Source of the DNA: Celerinatantimonas sp046054165
GTDB lineage: Bacteria > Pseudomonadota > Gammaproteobacteria > Enterobacterales > Celerinatantimonadaceae
NCBI RefSeq assembly: GCF_046054165.1
Contig: NZ_JBFNXK010000012.1
Coordinates: 1-64,000, forward strand
DNA: 64,000 nucleotides
Direction of reading: 5' to 3'
Under the pieces are notes generated by a model that was not told the DNA's origin, ran no database searches, and was given only the letters and a program-made list of their open reading frames with translations. Within the stretch, counting starts at the first letter, position 1; each line of letters starts with the position of its first letter. Below are positions 56,488-64,000 of this stretch, piece after piece. A program made the translations under genes and the position numbers.

Positions 56488-56877
56488 CTACCTTTTATTC
56501 TGAAAAATAAGTAATAGAGTAAAACAATGCACTATCACACTCCCAATAAAAGCCAGTAAAAAACACAGGCCATTTAAAGAAAAGAAGTGAAGACTGATAG
56601 CACCAAGTCCTAACACCAATACCAGTTTAACTGCCTGACCTATGTAGATTTTTTTTACGCCAAATGCGTCTTCGTTCCACCTATCAAACAACATGGAAAA
56701 CGAGATAAAAAACCAATTCGGAATAAAAAAAACAATAGAGCCCAAAATTACTGAAAAAATGTATGACGTATTTTCAGTAACAGTGGCTCCCAAGGCCATC
56801 ATAAAAATAAAACAGGCTTGATAACCGATCAAACGAACTACACGCGTATGTGTATATTCGACAAACCGTTCAGACAC
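56488..56877 (-). CDS. atpI: ATP synthase accessory protein AtpI
   Basis: About 129 residues, four membrane helices, divergent in sequence as usual for AtpI. The GTG at 56877 is chosen because AGGGAG lies eight bases upstream and the length then matches the family; an ATG at 56898 is possible. Helps c-ring assembly. First gene of the operon, 10 bp before atpB. Confidence 0.87.
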   Translation of the reverse strand: MSERFVEYTHTRVVRLIGYQACFIFMMALGATVTENTSYIFSVILGSIVFFIPNWFFISFSMLFDRWNEDAFGVKKIYIGQAVKLVLVLGLGAISLHFFSLNGLCFLLAFIGSVIVHCFTLLLIFQNKR

Positions 56878-56934
56878 TGTATTACTCCCTGTCAGCATCG
56901 AGTCACATACTGCAAACCGCTAACAAGCGCTGCA

Positions 56935-56962
56935 ATTATACGTTGCTAAAACATCATTGCAA
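56935..56962 (-). promoter_or_regulatory. atp operon promoter
   Basis: Reverse strand: -35 TTGCAA (56962-56957), 16-bp spacer, -10 TATAAT (56940-56935). It would start transcription near 56928, about 50 nt before atpI. Confidence 0.7.
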
Positions 56963-57161
56963 TCTTGTTAACAACACGAAATGTTTCCTTATAAAGATAA
57001 CTTTCGCGTTACATCAGCAATATATTTTGCAGATAGAAACTAACGCCCATATATTCAACCTGTAGCACTCTTGGCATGTTGACTCATGTCAATTTATTAC
57101 ATGATTGGCCGGCAAAAATACGCTATAAAGAAATAAAATTACAGTATCTTTCTCAAAATAG

Positions 57162-58073
57162 TTAACGAAACTTATTAATAATTTGATCTAGTTCTGATAA
57201 TGATGTGTAGCTAATGACTAAACGACCTTGGCCTTGTTTAGTCTGTTGAATTTTAACAGCAGAGCCAAGTTGTTCTGAAAGACGCTGCTGCAACCGTTCA
57301 ACATCTGGATCAGACTGAACCGGCGCTTTAGCAGGTGCAGGATTAAGTATTTTTTTAACTAACTTTTCCGTATCTCGAACAGTTAGCCCTTTGGCCGCAA
57401 TCAGCCGTCCAGCTTCAATCTGTTGGATACCTTCAAGTGCGAGTAAGGCTCGGGCATGCCCCATTTCGATATCACCGTGTTCCACCAGCAGTTTGACTTC
57501 ATCGGTCAAACCATTTAGCCGTAATAAATTACTGATAGCGGTGCGGGATTTACCAACAGCATCAGCAACCTGCTGATGCGTCAGGGAAAATTCATCAAGA
57601 AGCCGCTGCAATGCTGAAGCTTCTTCCATCGCATTGAGATCTTCACGCTGAATATTTTCAATCAACGCCATCGCCACCGCTGCATCATCTTCAACATTTT
57701 TGATAATACAAGGAACGTCATGTAAGCAAGCAATCTGAGCCGCTCGCCAGCGCCGCTCACCGGCAATAATTTCGTATTTTTCAGGTCCGATAGCACGAAC
57801 CACTATGGGCTGAATGACCCCTTGAGCCTGAATCGATTGCGCTAATTCTTCCAGGGCCTCGCTCGACATATCTTTACGTGGCTGATATTTACCCGATTTT
57901 AACCATTCAATCGGTAGCGAACGTAACGATGAATCACCTTGCCCAGGCAACGATGCATCATCATCGGCTAAATACTGTTCTCGCTGCCGAGCTGAATGAC
58001 TGGTACTGAGTAAAACATCCAGGCCTTTACCTAAACCACGTTTACGAGGCGACATTGATGAATCTGCTCCCAT
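57162..58073 (-). CDS. parB: Chromosome partitioning protein ParB
   Basis: 303 residues. N-terminal RGLGKGLDVLLS, ParB nuclease-like domain with PRKDMSSEALEELAQSIQAQ and the CTP-binding GERRWRAAQIA, then the helix-turn-helix SLTHQQVADAVGKSRTAISN. Loads on parS and spreads. The start is ATG at 58073, or the internal ATG at 58055, which fits the family start better. Follows parA by 5 bp. Confidence 0.96.
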   Translation of the reverse strand: MGADSSMSPRKRGLGKGLDVLLSTSHSARQREQYLADDDASLPGQGDSSLRSLPIEWLKSGKYQPRKDMSSEALEELAQSIQAQGVIQPIVVRAIGPEKYEIIAGERRWRAAQIACLHDVPCIIKNVEDDAAVAMALIENIQREDLNAMEEASALQRLLDEFSLTHQQVADAVGKSRTAISNLLRLNGLTDEVKLLVEHGDIEMGHARALLALEGIQQIEAGRLIAAKGLTVRDTEKLVKKILNPAPAKAPVQSDPDVERLQQRLSEQLGSAVKIQQTKQGQGRLVISYTSLSELDQIINKFR

Positions 58074-58078
58074 GATAA

Positions 58079-58867
58079 TTAACTCGCTGCAACCGTCTGA
58101 CTAGATTCCTGACGACGAATAATTTCGCCAGCCAGAGCCAGATAGGCTTTCGCTCCATTTGATGTTTTGTCGTAATACATGGCAGGTTTACCAAAACTAG
58201 GCGCTTCAGCTAACCGGACATTACGGGGAATGACGGTTCGATAAACTTTTTCACCAAAATGTTGCTTGAGCTGGCTGGCTACATCGGCTGCCAAACGGTT
58301 TCTTGGATCAAACATCGTTCGTAAAATCCCCTCAATTTTGAGATTGGGATTCACGACAGAAGCCAACTTACTAATGGTATCCATTAACGCGGTCAGTCCT
58401 TCCAATGCATAATATTCACACTGCATCGGCACCAACACTGAATCAGCTGCAGCCATGGCATTCACGGTTAACATATTCAGAGAAGGCGGACAATCAATGA
58501 AGATATAATCATATTGATCCCGAACGGGTTCCAGAGCATTACGCAATCGAACTTCGCGAGCGAAAAATTCCATCAATTTAATTTCAGCCGCAGTAACGTC
58601 AGAATTAGCCGCTAATAAATCGTAACCCCCAGAGGTTTCATGAACCACAAGCTCCTGAATGGGTTCTTCATCCACGAGCAATTCATAGCTCGTTTTAGGA
58701 ACCTCATATTTATCGACTCCACTGCCCATCGTCGCATTTCCCTGCGGATCGAGATCGATCAACAAGACTTTACGTTTGGTCGCTGCCATAGAAGCAGCCA
58801 GATTGACACTTGTAGTCGTTTTACCAACGCCACCTTTTTGGTTAGCAACGGCGATCACTTTAGCCAC
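58079..58867 (-). CDS. parA: Chromosome partitioning ATPase ParA
   Basis: 262 residues. Deviant Walker A NQKGGVGKTTTSVNLAA, Walker A' IDLDPQGNATMG, Walker B YIFIDCPPSLNML. Separates replicated origins with ParB. Starts 8 bp after rsmG. Confidence 0.97.
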   Translation of the reverse strand: MAKVIAVANQKGGVGKTTTSVNLAASMAATKRKVLLIDLDPQGNATMGSGVDKYEVPKTSYELLVDEEPIQELVVHETSGGYDLLAANSDVTAAEIKLMEFFAREVRLRNALEPVRDQYDYIFIDCPPSLNMLTVNAMAAADSVLVPMQCEYYALEGLTALMDTISKLASVVNPNLKIEGILRTMFDPRNRLAADVASQLKQHFGEKVYRTVIPRNVRLAEAPSFGKPAMYYDKTSNGAKAYLALAGEIIRRQESSQTVAAS

Positions 58868-58875
58868 GATAGTCT

Positions 58876-59508
58876 CTACTTTTGATTAAAAGTTCTTTCA
58901 ATAATAACGAGATGACGCTGCCCTTCAAGTCTTGGAACCTGTAACTTGATAATATCAGTTACGGCAAAATCATCACTTAATGCTTCAATTTCCGGCTCTG
59001 GAACAATTCCTTTCAGCGCGTAAAATTTACCATGATTTGCCGGTAAGTGAGAACACCACTGTAACATATCTGCCAGTGAGGCAAAGGCCCTGCTTAAAAC
59101 ACCATCGAATTTGGGACCATTTTGATAATCTTCAACCCGACTTTGTATCGGGGTGACATTAGTCAGTTTAAGTTCATGGCACACTTGAGTGATAAAACGA
59201 ATTCGTTTTCCCAATGAATCCAGCAGTACAAACTGTTTATCCGGATTCACAATAGCCAATGGTAATCCGGGAAGACCTGGGCCAGTTCCCACGTCGATAA
59301 AAGATTGCCCTTGAAGATAAGGGCTAACCACCAGTGAGTCCAGAATATGCCGAGTCAACATCTCTTTTGGATCACGAACCGATGTTAAATTATAAGCTTT
59401 ATTCCATTTATCCAGTAACTGAACCAATTGAATTAATTGTTCTGACTGAAATGGCTCTAACTGAATATGGGCTTCTGCCAGTAGCGAATCTAATAATGAT
59501 TTTAGCAC
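58876..59508 (-). CDS. rsmG: 16S rRNA m7G527 methyltransferase RsmG
   Basis: 210 residues from the GTG at 59508 (AAGGGTGA upstream), close to E. coli RsmG (207). KWNKAYNLTSVRDPKEMLTR, the SAM motif FIDVGTGPGLPGLPLAI, SRAFASLADM. The longer open frame to 59670 runs back through mnmG and is rejected. Confidence 0.96.
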   Translation of the reverse strand: MLKSLLDSLLAEAHIQLEPFQSEQLIQLVQLLDKWNKAYNLTSVRDPKEMLTRHILDSLVVSPYLQGQSFIDVGTGPGLPGLPLAIVNPDKQFVLLDSLGKRIRFITQVCHELKLTNVTPIQSRVEDYQNGPKFDGVLSRAFASLADMLQWCSHLPANHGKFYALKGIVPEPEIEALSDDFAVTDIIKLQVPRLEGQRHLVIIERTFNQK

Positions 59509-59518
59509 CCGATCACCC

Positions 59519-61408
59519 TTATGCTGACTTCCGAGCCAGATCATGTTTTTTAAGATAGACGAGTAGCAACGATATTGCTGCCGGGGTAATACCAGATATC
59601 CGGGAAGCCTGACCAATGGTTTCGGGACGAGCCGATTCCAATTTAGCAACGACTTCATTGGATAAGCCACTAATCACTTTAAAATTCAAATTTTCAGGGA
59701 TTAAAGTCCGCTCATGACGTCGATTTTTTTCAATCTCTTCTAATTGACGTTTGATGTAGCCATCATATTTAACCTGAACCTCGACCTGTTCCGCCGCGCT
59801 GGCCTGTTCAAGACCCGGACCGAATATCGAAACGGACATGAGTTTTTCATAGGTCATTTCGGGACGACGTAACACTTCTTCCAGTCGATGTTCACGGTTG
59901 ATCGGAGTTTTTAGTAATGGTGTAAGTTCATTGATCCCCGGCGTATTGGGATGTACCCAGGTATCACGAAGTCGTTGCCGTTCCAGTTCAACCGCTTCTT
60001 GTTTTTCGTTAAATTTTTGCCAACGATAATCGTCGACTAATCCAAGTTCACGGCCTTTCGGAGTAAAACGAATATCGGCGTTATCTTCCCGCAGCAGCAA
60101 GCGATATTCTGCACGACTGGTAAACATTCGATACGGTTCTTTCGTACCTAAAGTTGCCAGATCGTCAATCAATACGCCAACATAGGATTCCTCACGACGA
60201 GGGGCCCATCCTTCTTCGTCCCAGGCTAGACGTGCGGCATTGAGTCCTGCGATGATGCCTTGAGCGCCCGCTTCTTCGTAACCGGTGGTCCCATTGATTT
60301 GTCCGGCAAAGAATAATCCATGGATATGTTTATTCTCGAGTGTCATTTTGAGATCGCGGGGATCAAAATAATCATATTCAATGGCATAACCCGGTCTTAG
60401 GATATGTGCATTTTCAAGACCTTGAATAGAGTGAACCAGTTCGACTTGAACATCAAACGGCAAACTGGTCGAGATCCCATTCGGATATACTTCATGAGTG
60501 GTTAACCCTTCAGGCTCTAAAAAGATCTGATGACTGTTTTTATCGGCAAACCGATTGATCTTATCTTCGATCGATGGGCAGTAACGAGGGCCGATCCCTT
60601 CGATCACCCCGGTAAACATCGGGCTACGATCCAATCCACCCCGGATGATCTCATGAGTTCGCTCATTGGTATGCGTGATATAACAAGGAATTTGCTGTGG
60701 ATGTTCGCTGCGATCCCCTAAAAATGAAAATACAGGTTCAGGCATATCTCCGGGTTGCTCTTTCATGACTGAAAAATCAATGGTTCGGGCATCGATACGA
60801 GGAGGTGTACCGGTTTTGAGACGAGCAATACGCAGTGGCAGTTCATGTAATCGTTCAGCCAATCGTTGTGCTGGTGGATCACCGGCACGCCCGCCGGCGT
60901 AATTATCTAAGCCAATATGAATACGCCCAGCTAAAAAGGTCCCTACTGTGAGAACAACCGTTTTAGCATATAATTTTAATCCCGCCTGAGTGACAACACC
61001 GACTACCCGTTCACCTTCGACGATTAAGTCATCACAGGCTTGTTGAAATAGATACAGATTAGACTGATTTTCCAGCATTTGGCGAACAGCAGCTTTGTAG
61101 AGCAACCGGTCTGCTTGAGCTCTCGTAGCCCGAACAGCTGGACCTTTACTGGAATTTAAAGTTCTAAATTGAATGCCGCCCCGATCGGCTGCGCGAGCCA
61201 TGATCCCGCCTAAAGCATCGATCTCTCGAACTAGATGTCCTTTGCCGATCCCACCGATCGCCGGATTACATGACATTTGTCCAAGCGTTTCAATATTGTG
61301 AGTCAGCAGAAGTGTTTTTCTGCCCATTCTTGCTGCAGCTGCAGCTGCTTCTGTGCCGGCGTGACCACCACCGACAACGATGACATCGAACTGTTGTTTA
61401 AAGAACAT
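59519..61408 (-). CDS. mnmG: tRNA uridine-5-carboxymethylaminomethyl modification enzyme MnmG (GidA)
   Basis: 629 residues, equal to E. coli. FAD-binding GGGHAGTEAAAAAARMG, the Cys-containing SCNPAIGGIGKGHLVREIDA, TGYEEAGAQGIIAGLNAA. With MnmE it modifies U34 of tRNAs; it lies directly beside oriC. Confidence 0.98.
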   Translation of the reverse strand: MFFKQQFDVIVVGGGHAGTEAAAAAARMGRKTLLLTHNIETLGQMSCNPAIGGIGKGHLVREIDALGGIMARAADRGGIQFRTLNSSKGPAVRATRAQADRLLYKAAVRQMLENQSNLYLFQQACDDLIVEGERVVGVVTQAGLKLYAKTVVLTVGTFLAGRIHIGLDNYAGGRAGDPPAQRLAERLHELPLRIARLKTGTPPRIDARTIDFSVMKEQPGDMPEPVFSFLGDRSEHPQQIPCYITHTNERTHEIIRGGLDRSPMFTGVIEGIGPRYCPSIEDKINRFADKNSHQIFLEPEGLTTHEVYPNGISTSLPFDVQVELVHSIQGLENAHILRPGYAIEYDYFDPRDLKMTLENKHIHGLFFAGQINGTTGYEEAGAQGIIAGLNAARLAWDEEGWAPRREESYVGVLIDDLATLGTKEPYRMFTSRAEYRLLLREDNADIRFTPKGRELGLVDDYRWQKFNEKQEAVELERQRLRDTWVHPNTPGINELTPLLKTPINREHRLEEVLRRPEMTYEKLMSVSIFGPGLEQASAAEQVEVQVKYDGYIKRQLEEIEKNRRHERTLIPENLNFKVISGLSNEVVAKLESARPETIGQASRISGITPAAISLLLVYLKKHDLARKSA

Positions 61409-61485
61409 CTGACAAGCCTCGTTACTTAAATCGATCCCTGTTGAAGGGGGTACATATTCTACCGATTTAATGAAGCAGAAGAAAC

Positions 61486-61798
61486 GATCATTTTTAAAAG
61501 GATCGCGTTAAAGATCTTAATTAAATAATATAAAGATCTTATTTAAAGATCTTTTATTAGATCTACTATTAGGGATCGCAGATCCTGTGATCAACGTTTA
61601 AAAACATATAAAAATCAAACTATTAAATAAGATCAAAAGATGTGCAAAAACTGAGATCTGATCGCGGAGAAGCTGGGATCAAGATCCTTGTTTATCCACA
61701 GGTGAAGATCTACTTAAAGTTATCCATAGGAATAACCTCGGTAAACGCAATGGATATTGATCCCGTTATTCACAGTTTATTCTTTTCCTTGTGGAAAA
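61486..61798. other. Chromosomal replication origin oriC
   Basis: Between mnmG and mioC, as in E. coli. DnaA boxes: perfect TTATCCACA at 61692-61700, one-mismatch copies at 61720-61728, 61766-61774 and, on the reverse strand, 61790-61798. To the left lies an AT-rich unwinding region with repeats such as GATCTTTTATTAG (61548), one base from an E. coli 13-mer. Sixteen GATC sites occur between 61486 and 61762. Confidence 0.93.
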
Positions 61799-62248
61799 TT
61801 ATTGTGCTTCTAGTTGTTCTCGCCACTGTGGTAACCATTCTAGGGCGACATCTTCTGGAACCGGTTCTTCAACCGCATCTATTTCTAGACGTTCGCCAAT
61901 TCGGGTCGCACCTAAATCTTGAAGTAATTGATCCGCATCTCGACCCGCCTGGCAGAATGAATCATATTGGCTTGAACCCAAAGCGATAACACCGTATTTG
62001 AGCTGGCTTAAATCAGGTCGTTCTTGCTGAAGTTGACTCATAAAGGGTTCTATATTGTCAGGAAAATCGCCTGCACCGTGAGTGGATGTGCAAATCAACC
62101 AGACATGGCTACCATCAGTTTTCAGCTCTGCTAAATCAGCATCTAAGTGTTGGGTTACCTGATGTTGATCCAATAATTGTTGTTCGACTTCATCAGCAAC
62201 ATATTCGGCTGCGCCGAGCATCGATCCAACGATAAGATCGATTTCCAT
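61799..62248 (-). CDS. mioC: Flavodoxin MioC
   Basis: 149 residues (E. coli 147). FMN-binding short flavodoxin: MEIDLIVGSMLGAAEYVADE, STHGAGDFPDNIEPF, ALGSSQYDSFCQAG. Adjacent to oriC and transcribed towards it. The stop abuts the last DnaA box. Confidence 0.95.
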   Translation of the reverse strand: MEIDLIVGSMLGAAEYVADEVEQQLLDQHQVTQHLDADLAELKTDGSHVWLICTSTHGAGDFPDNIEPFMSQLQQERPDLSQLKYGVIALGSSQYDSFCQAGRDADQLLQDLGATRIGERLEIDAVEEPVPEDVALEWLPQWREQLEAQ

Positions 62249-62566
62249 AAGCTCTCCTTGGGTTCTTAAAGTGTTACATTTAGTTTGTGGATGCTTTTTT
62301 ATATATAGCCTAAATGCCCTGTCAAAAACGATCCATCTCTTTTTATGATCGAGAATTGCTCACACAGGATCCACATTTTGTGCACTGGATATTCGCCGAT
62401 CTTGATCGGACGATCAACCCTGTTGATCAAGGGCTTTTTGGATCTATGCACGAGATCCTTTAAATTTGAGATCAAAGGATCTGGGGATATGTGATGTGAA
62501 TGGCTATAAATAGAAGAGAATCGCGAAAAGGTGATACAAGGTTAACCCTTTCGCGATGAGTGGTAT
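62249..62566. other. Intergenic region with a second GATC cluster
   Basis: 318 bases upstream of mioC and beyond the ABC genes. Eleven GATC sites fall within 62330-62481. A DnaA-box-like CATCCACAA (reverse strand, about 62285-62293) lies in the mioC promoter zone. No gene is seen. Confidence 0.6.
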
Positions 62567-63304
62567 TTAATGGGCGGTGACTTTCTGGATGAATTGCTGT
62601 AAACGAGGATCGTGTGGTGTTTCGAAAATTTGTTGGGGGGTTCCTTGTTCGACGATATTACCATCGGCCATAAAGATGATCCGATCAGCCACTTCTCTAG
62701 CAAATTGCATTTCATGAGTCACGATTAACATGGTCTGATGATTTTTGGCCAGTTTTTTCATTAGGGCCAAGACTTCGCCGACCCATTCGGGATCCAGCGC
62801 TGAAGTGGGTTCATCAAACAGCAATATTTGGGGTTTTAAAGCCATGGCACGGCCAATGCCGATGCGTTGTTGTTGGCCCCCGGATAATGAGGCCGGATAA
62901 GCATCCCCTTTGTCAGCCAGCCCTATTTCAGCCAGAATTTGTTCGGCGATTTGGTAGGCTTTAGGTTTTGGATAATGGTGAACGGTTATCAGCCCTTCAG
63001 CAATATTGTTTCGGGCGTTCAGATGGGCGAATAGAGCATAGTTTTGAAATACAAATCCGGTTGAGCGACGTAGTGCTAGAATTTGTTGGCGTGTGGCTTG
63101 GGTTACATCGACTTTTTGTTCATCTAATTGAATGGTGCCTTGATCGGCTTGTTCCAGAAAATTAATACAGCGTAATAGCGTAGATTTACCGGTTCCACTG
63201 GAGCCTATGACACAGACGATCTCACCCTGAGCAATATCCAGATCGATCCCTTTTAAAATGGTGGTCGTTCCAAAACTTTTATGCAAATTGGTAATCTGGA
63301 TCAT
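62567..63304 (-). CDS. Polar amino acid ABC transporter ATPase (GlnQ/HisP-like)
   Basis: 245 residues. Walker A GSSGTGKSTLL, Q-loop, signature LSGGQQQRIGIGRAMA, Walker B ILLFDEPTSALDPE, His switch VTHEM. The start overlaps the permease stop (ATGA). The substrate is probably a polar amino acid; the binding protein lies outside the window. Confidence 0.93.
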   Translation of the reverse strand: MIQITNLHKSFGTTTILKGIDLDIAQGEIVCVIGSSGTGKSTLLRCINFLEQADQGTIQLDEQKVDVTQATRQQILALRRSTGFVFQNYALFAHLNARNNIAEGLITVHHYPKPKAYQIAEQILAEIGLADKGDAYPASLSGGQQQRIGIGRAMALKPQILLFDEPTSALDPEWVGEVLALMKKLAKNHQTMLIVTHEMQFAREVADRIIFMADGNIVEQGTPQQIFETPHDPRLQQFIQKVTAH

Positions 63305-63972
63305 CGTTGATACGCCTTATTTAATTTTTGTTCGGTAAAAAGTTGAATGCGAGTCAGGATGACGACGATGGCCCAATAGATGAGCGCAACCGCTAAAAAG
63401 GCTTCCAGATATTTAAAGCTGGAAGAGGCTTCAGTTTGTGCGGTTGCCATCATCTCAGCCACGCCCAGTGTAAAGGCTAGTGAAGTTGATTTAATCATAT
63501 CGATGAAATAGTTCACCAATGATGGAAAAGCAATACGCGCGGCCTGAGGTAGAATGATTCGGCGCATGGCTTGGGATGTGGTCATGCCGATGGAGAGGCT
63601 AGCTTCCATTTGGCTGTGGTCGATGCCGATGATGGCTGCACGAATACTTTCGGTCATGTAGGCGGCAAAGTGCAGTGTCAGAGCAATAACTGCCGCCGTA
63701 AAGGCATTGATACCCACGAGAACCGGGATCAGCTGCGGGAGTCCGTAGTAAAATAGGAACATTTGGACCAGTAGCGGTGTTCCCCGGAAAAAGCTGATAT
63801 AAAGCTGACAAATCCCGTTTAAAACGGGGACTTTAAAAATACGGATGTTGGCAATAATAATCGCAAGGATGAGTGCGAACATCATGCCGATAACGGCCAT
63901 TCCCATTGTGGTTCCCAAATATTTCAGGAGGATCGGGAACAGCCCTAACATATATGCATAATCAAATTGCAT
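63301..63972 (-). CDS. Polar amino acid ABC transporter permease (HisM/GlnP-like)
   Basis: 223 residues from the ATG at 63972 (MQFDYAYMLGLFPILLKYLG, GAGG eight bases upstream). Five membrane helices and the EAA loop MEASLSIGMTTSQAMRRIIL. A TTG four codons earlier is not needed. Sequence at 63985-64000 ends in a T-rich hairpin tail on the reverse strand, suggesting that an upstream gene lies beyond the edge. Confidence 0.92.
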   Translation of the reverse strand: MQFDYAYMLGLFPILLKYLGTTMGMAVIGMMFALILAIIIANIRIFKVPVLNGICQLYISFFRGTPLLVQMFLFYYGLPQLIPVLVGINAFTAAVIALTLHFAAYMTESIRAAIIGIDHSQMEASLSIGMTTSQAMRRIILPQAARIAFPSLVNYFIDMIKSTSLAFTLGVAEMMATAQTEASSSFKYLEAFLAVALIYWAIVVILTRIQLFTEQKLNKAYQR

Positions 63973-64000
63973 CGGTAGCCTCAAATAAAAAAGGCCCGAC

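Noticed and set aside
58640..58660. parS-like GTTTCATGAAC within parA
   Set aside because: The half-site spacing is two bases short of the parS consensus.
61642..61989. 115-residue forward frame across oriC and mioC
   Set aside because: It overlaps DnaA boxes and the opposite strand of mioC.

Overview
The window is a chromosomal segment of a gammaproteobacterium that spans the replication origin region. oriC (about 61486-61798) lies between mnmG and mioC. Next to it run mnmG-rsmG-parA-parB, the complete atpIBEFHAGDC operon, and glmU/glmS. An rrn operon begins at the left edge behind hemG. An origin flanked by Dam (GATC) clusters, parAB between rsmG and the atp operon, and a CqsA/CqsS pair all point to the Vibrionales/Aeromonadales/Alteromonadales grade. 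I cannot fix the genus.

Layout. 1-5150: 5' end of 16S rRNA with its leader and a strong P1 promoter, hemG, a metallo-beta-lactamase-fold lipoprotein with a divergent TetR regulator, an IMPACT-family protein (yigZ) and a PepQ homologue that has lost all its metal ligands. 5378-8875: an OmpR/EnvZ-type two-component pair and a sugar-binding protein with no permease. 9200-12574: tusA, glyQ, glyS. 12946-16064: two unrecognised genes, a DUF2786 protein and an AEC-type carrier. 16340-22511: acrAB with divergent acrR and an AcrR operator, then an aldo/keto reductase. 22862-27679: cyoABCDE. 28245-31457: nfsB, a quinol monooxygenase-like gene, tsx and divergent deoC.

31527-39340: a DsbA-like protein, then an AT-rich quorum-sensing module (cqsA and cqsS, convergent, sharing a hairpin), a quinone oxidoreductase with a divergent LysR regulator, and sseA. 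39435-43912: a very AT-rich three-gene cluster (flippase, glycosyltransferase, asparagine synthetase-like amidotransferase). It is bracketed by a direct repeat of the 3' part of sseA; the distal copy is a decayed fragment followed by a broken merR gene. This looks like an acquired surface-polysaccharide island.

44884-49539: glmS with a deoR-type repressor gene upstream that carries a long operator-like inverted repeat, a GNAT acetyltransferase, and glmU. 49988-63972: the atp operon, parAB, rsmG, mnmG, oriC, mioC, a second dense GATC cluster, and a polar amino-acid ABC transporter (ATPase and permease) cut off at the right edge.

Functional themes: aerobic respiration and proton-driven ATP synthesis (cyo, atp), UDP-GlcNAc supply (glmS, glmU), chromosome replication and segregation (oriC, parAB, a parS-like site inside glmS), multidrug efflux (acrAB), and cell-cell signalling through an alpha-hydroxyketone autoinducer (cqsA, cqsS). 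The most notable items are the complete CqsA/CqsS module with conserved ligand-pocket residues, the PepQ pseudoenzyme, the sseA-bracketed polysaccharide island, the parS-like site in glmS, and the second GATC cluster beyond mioC.
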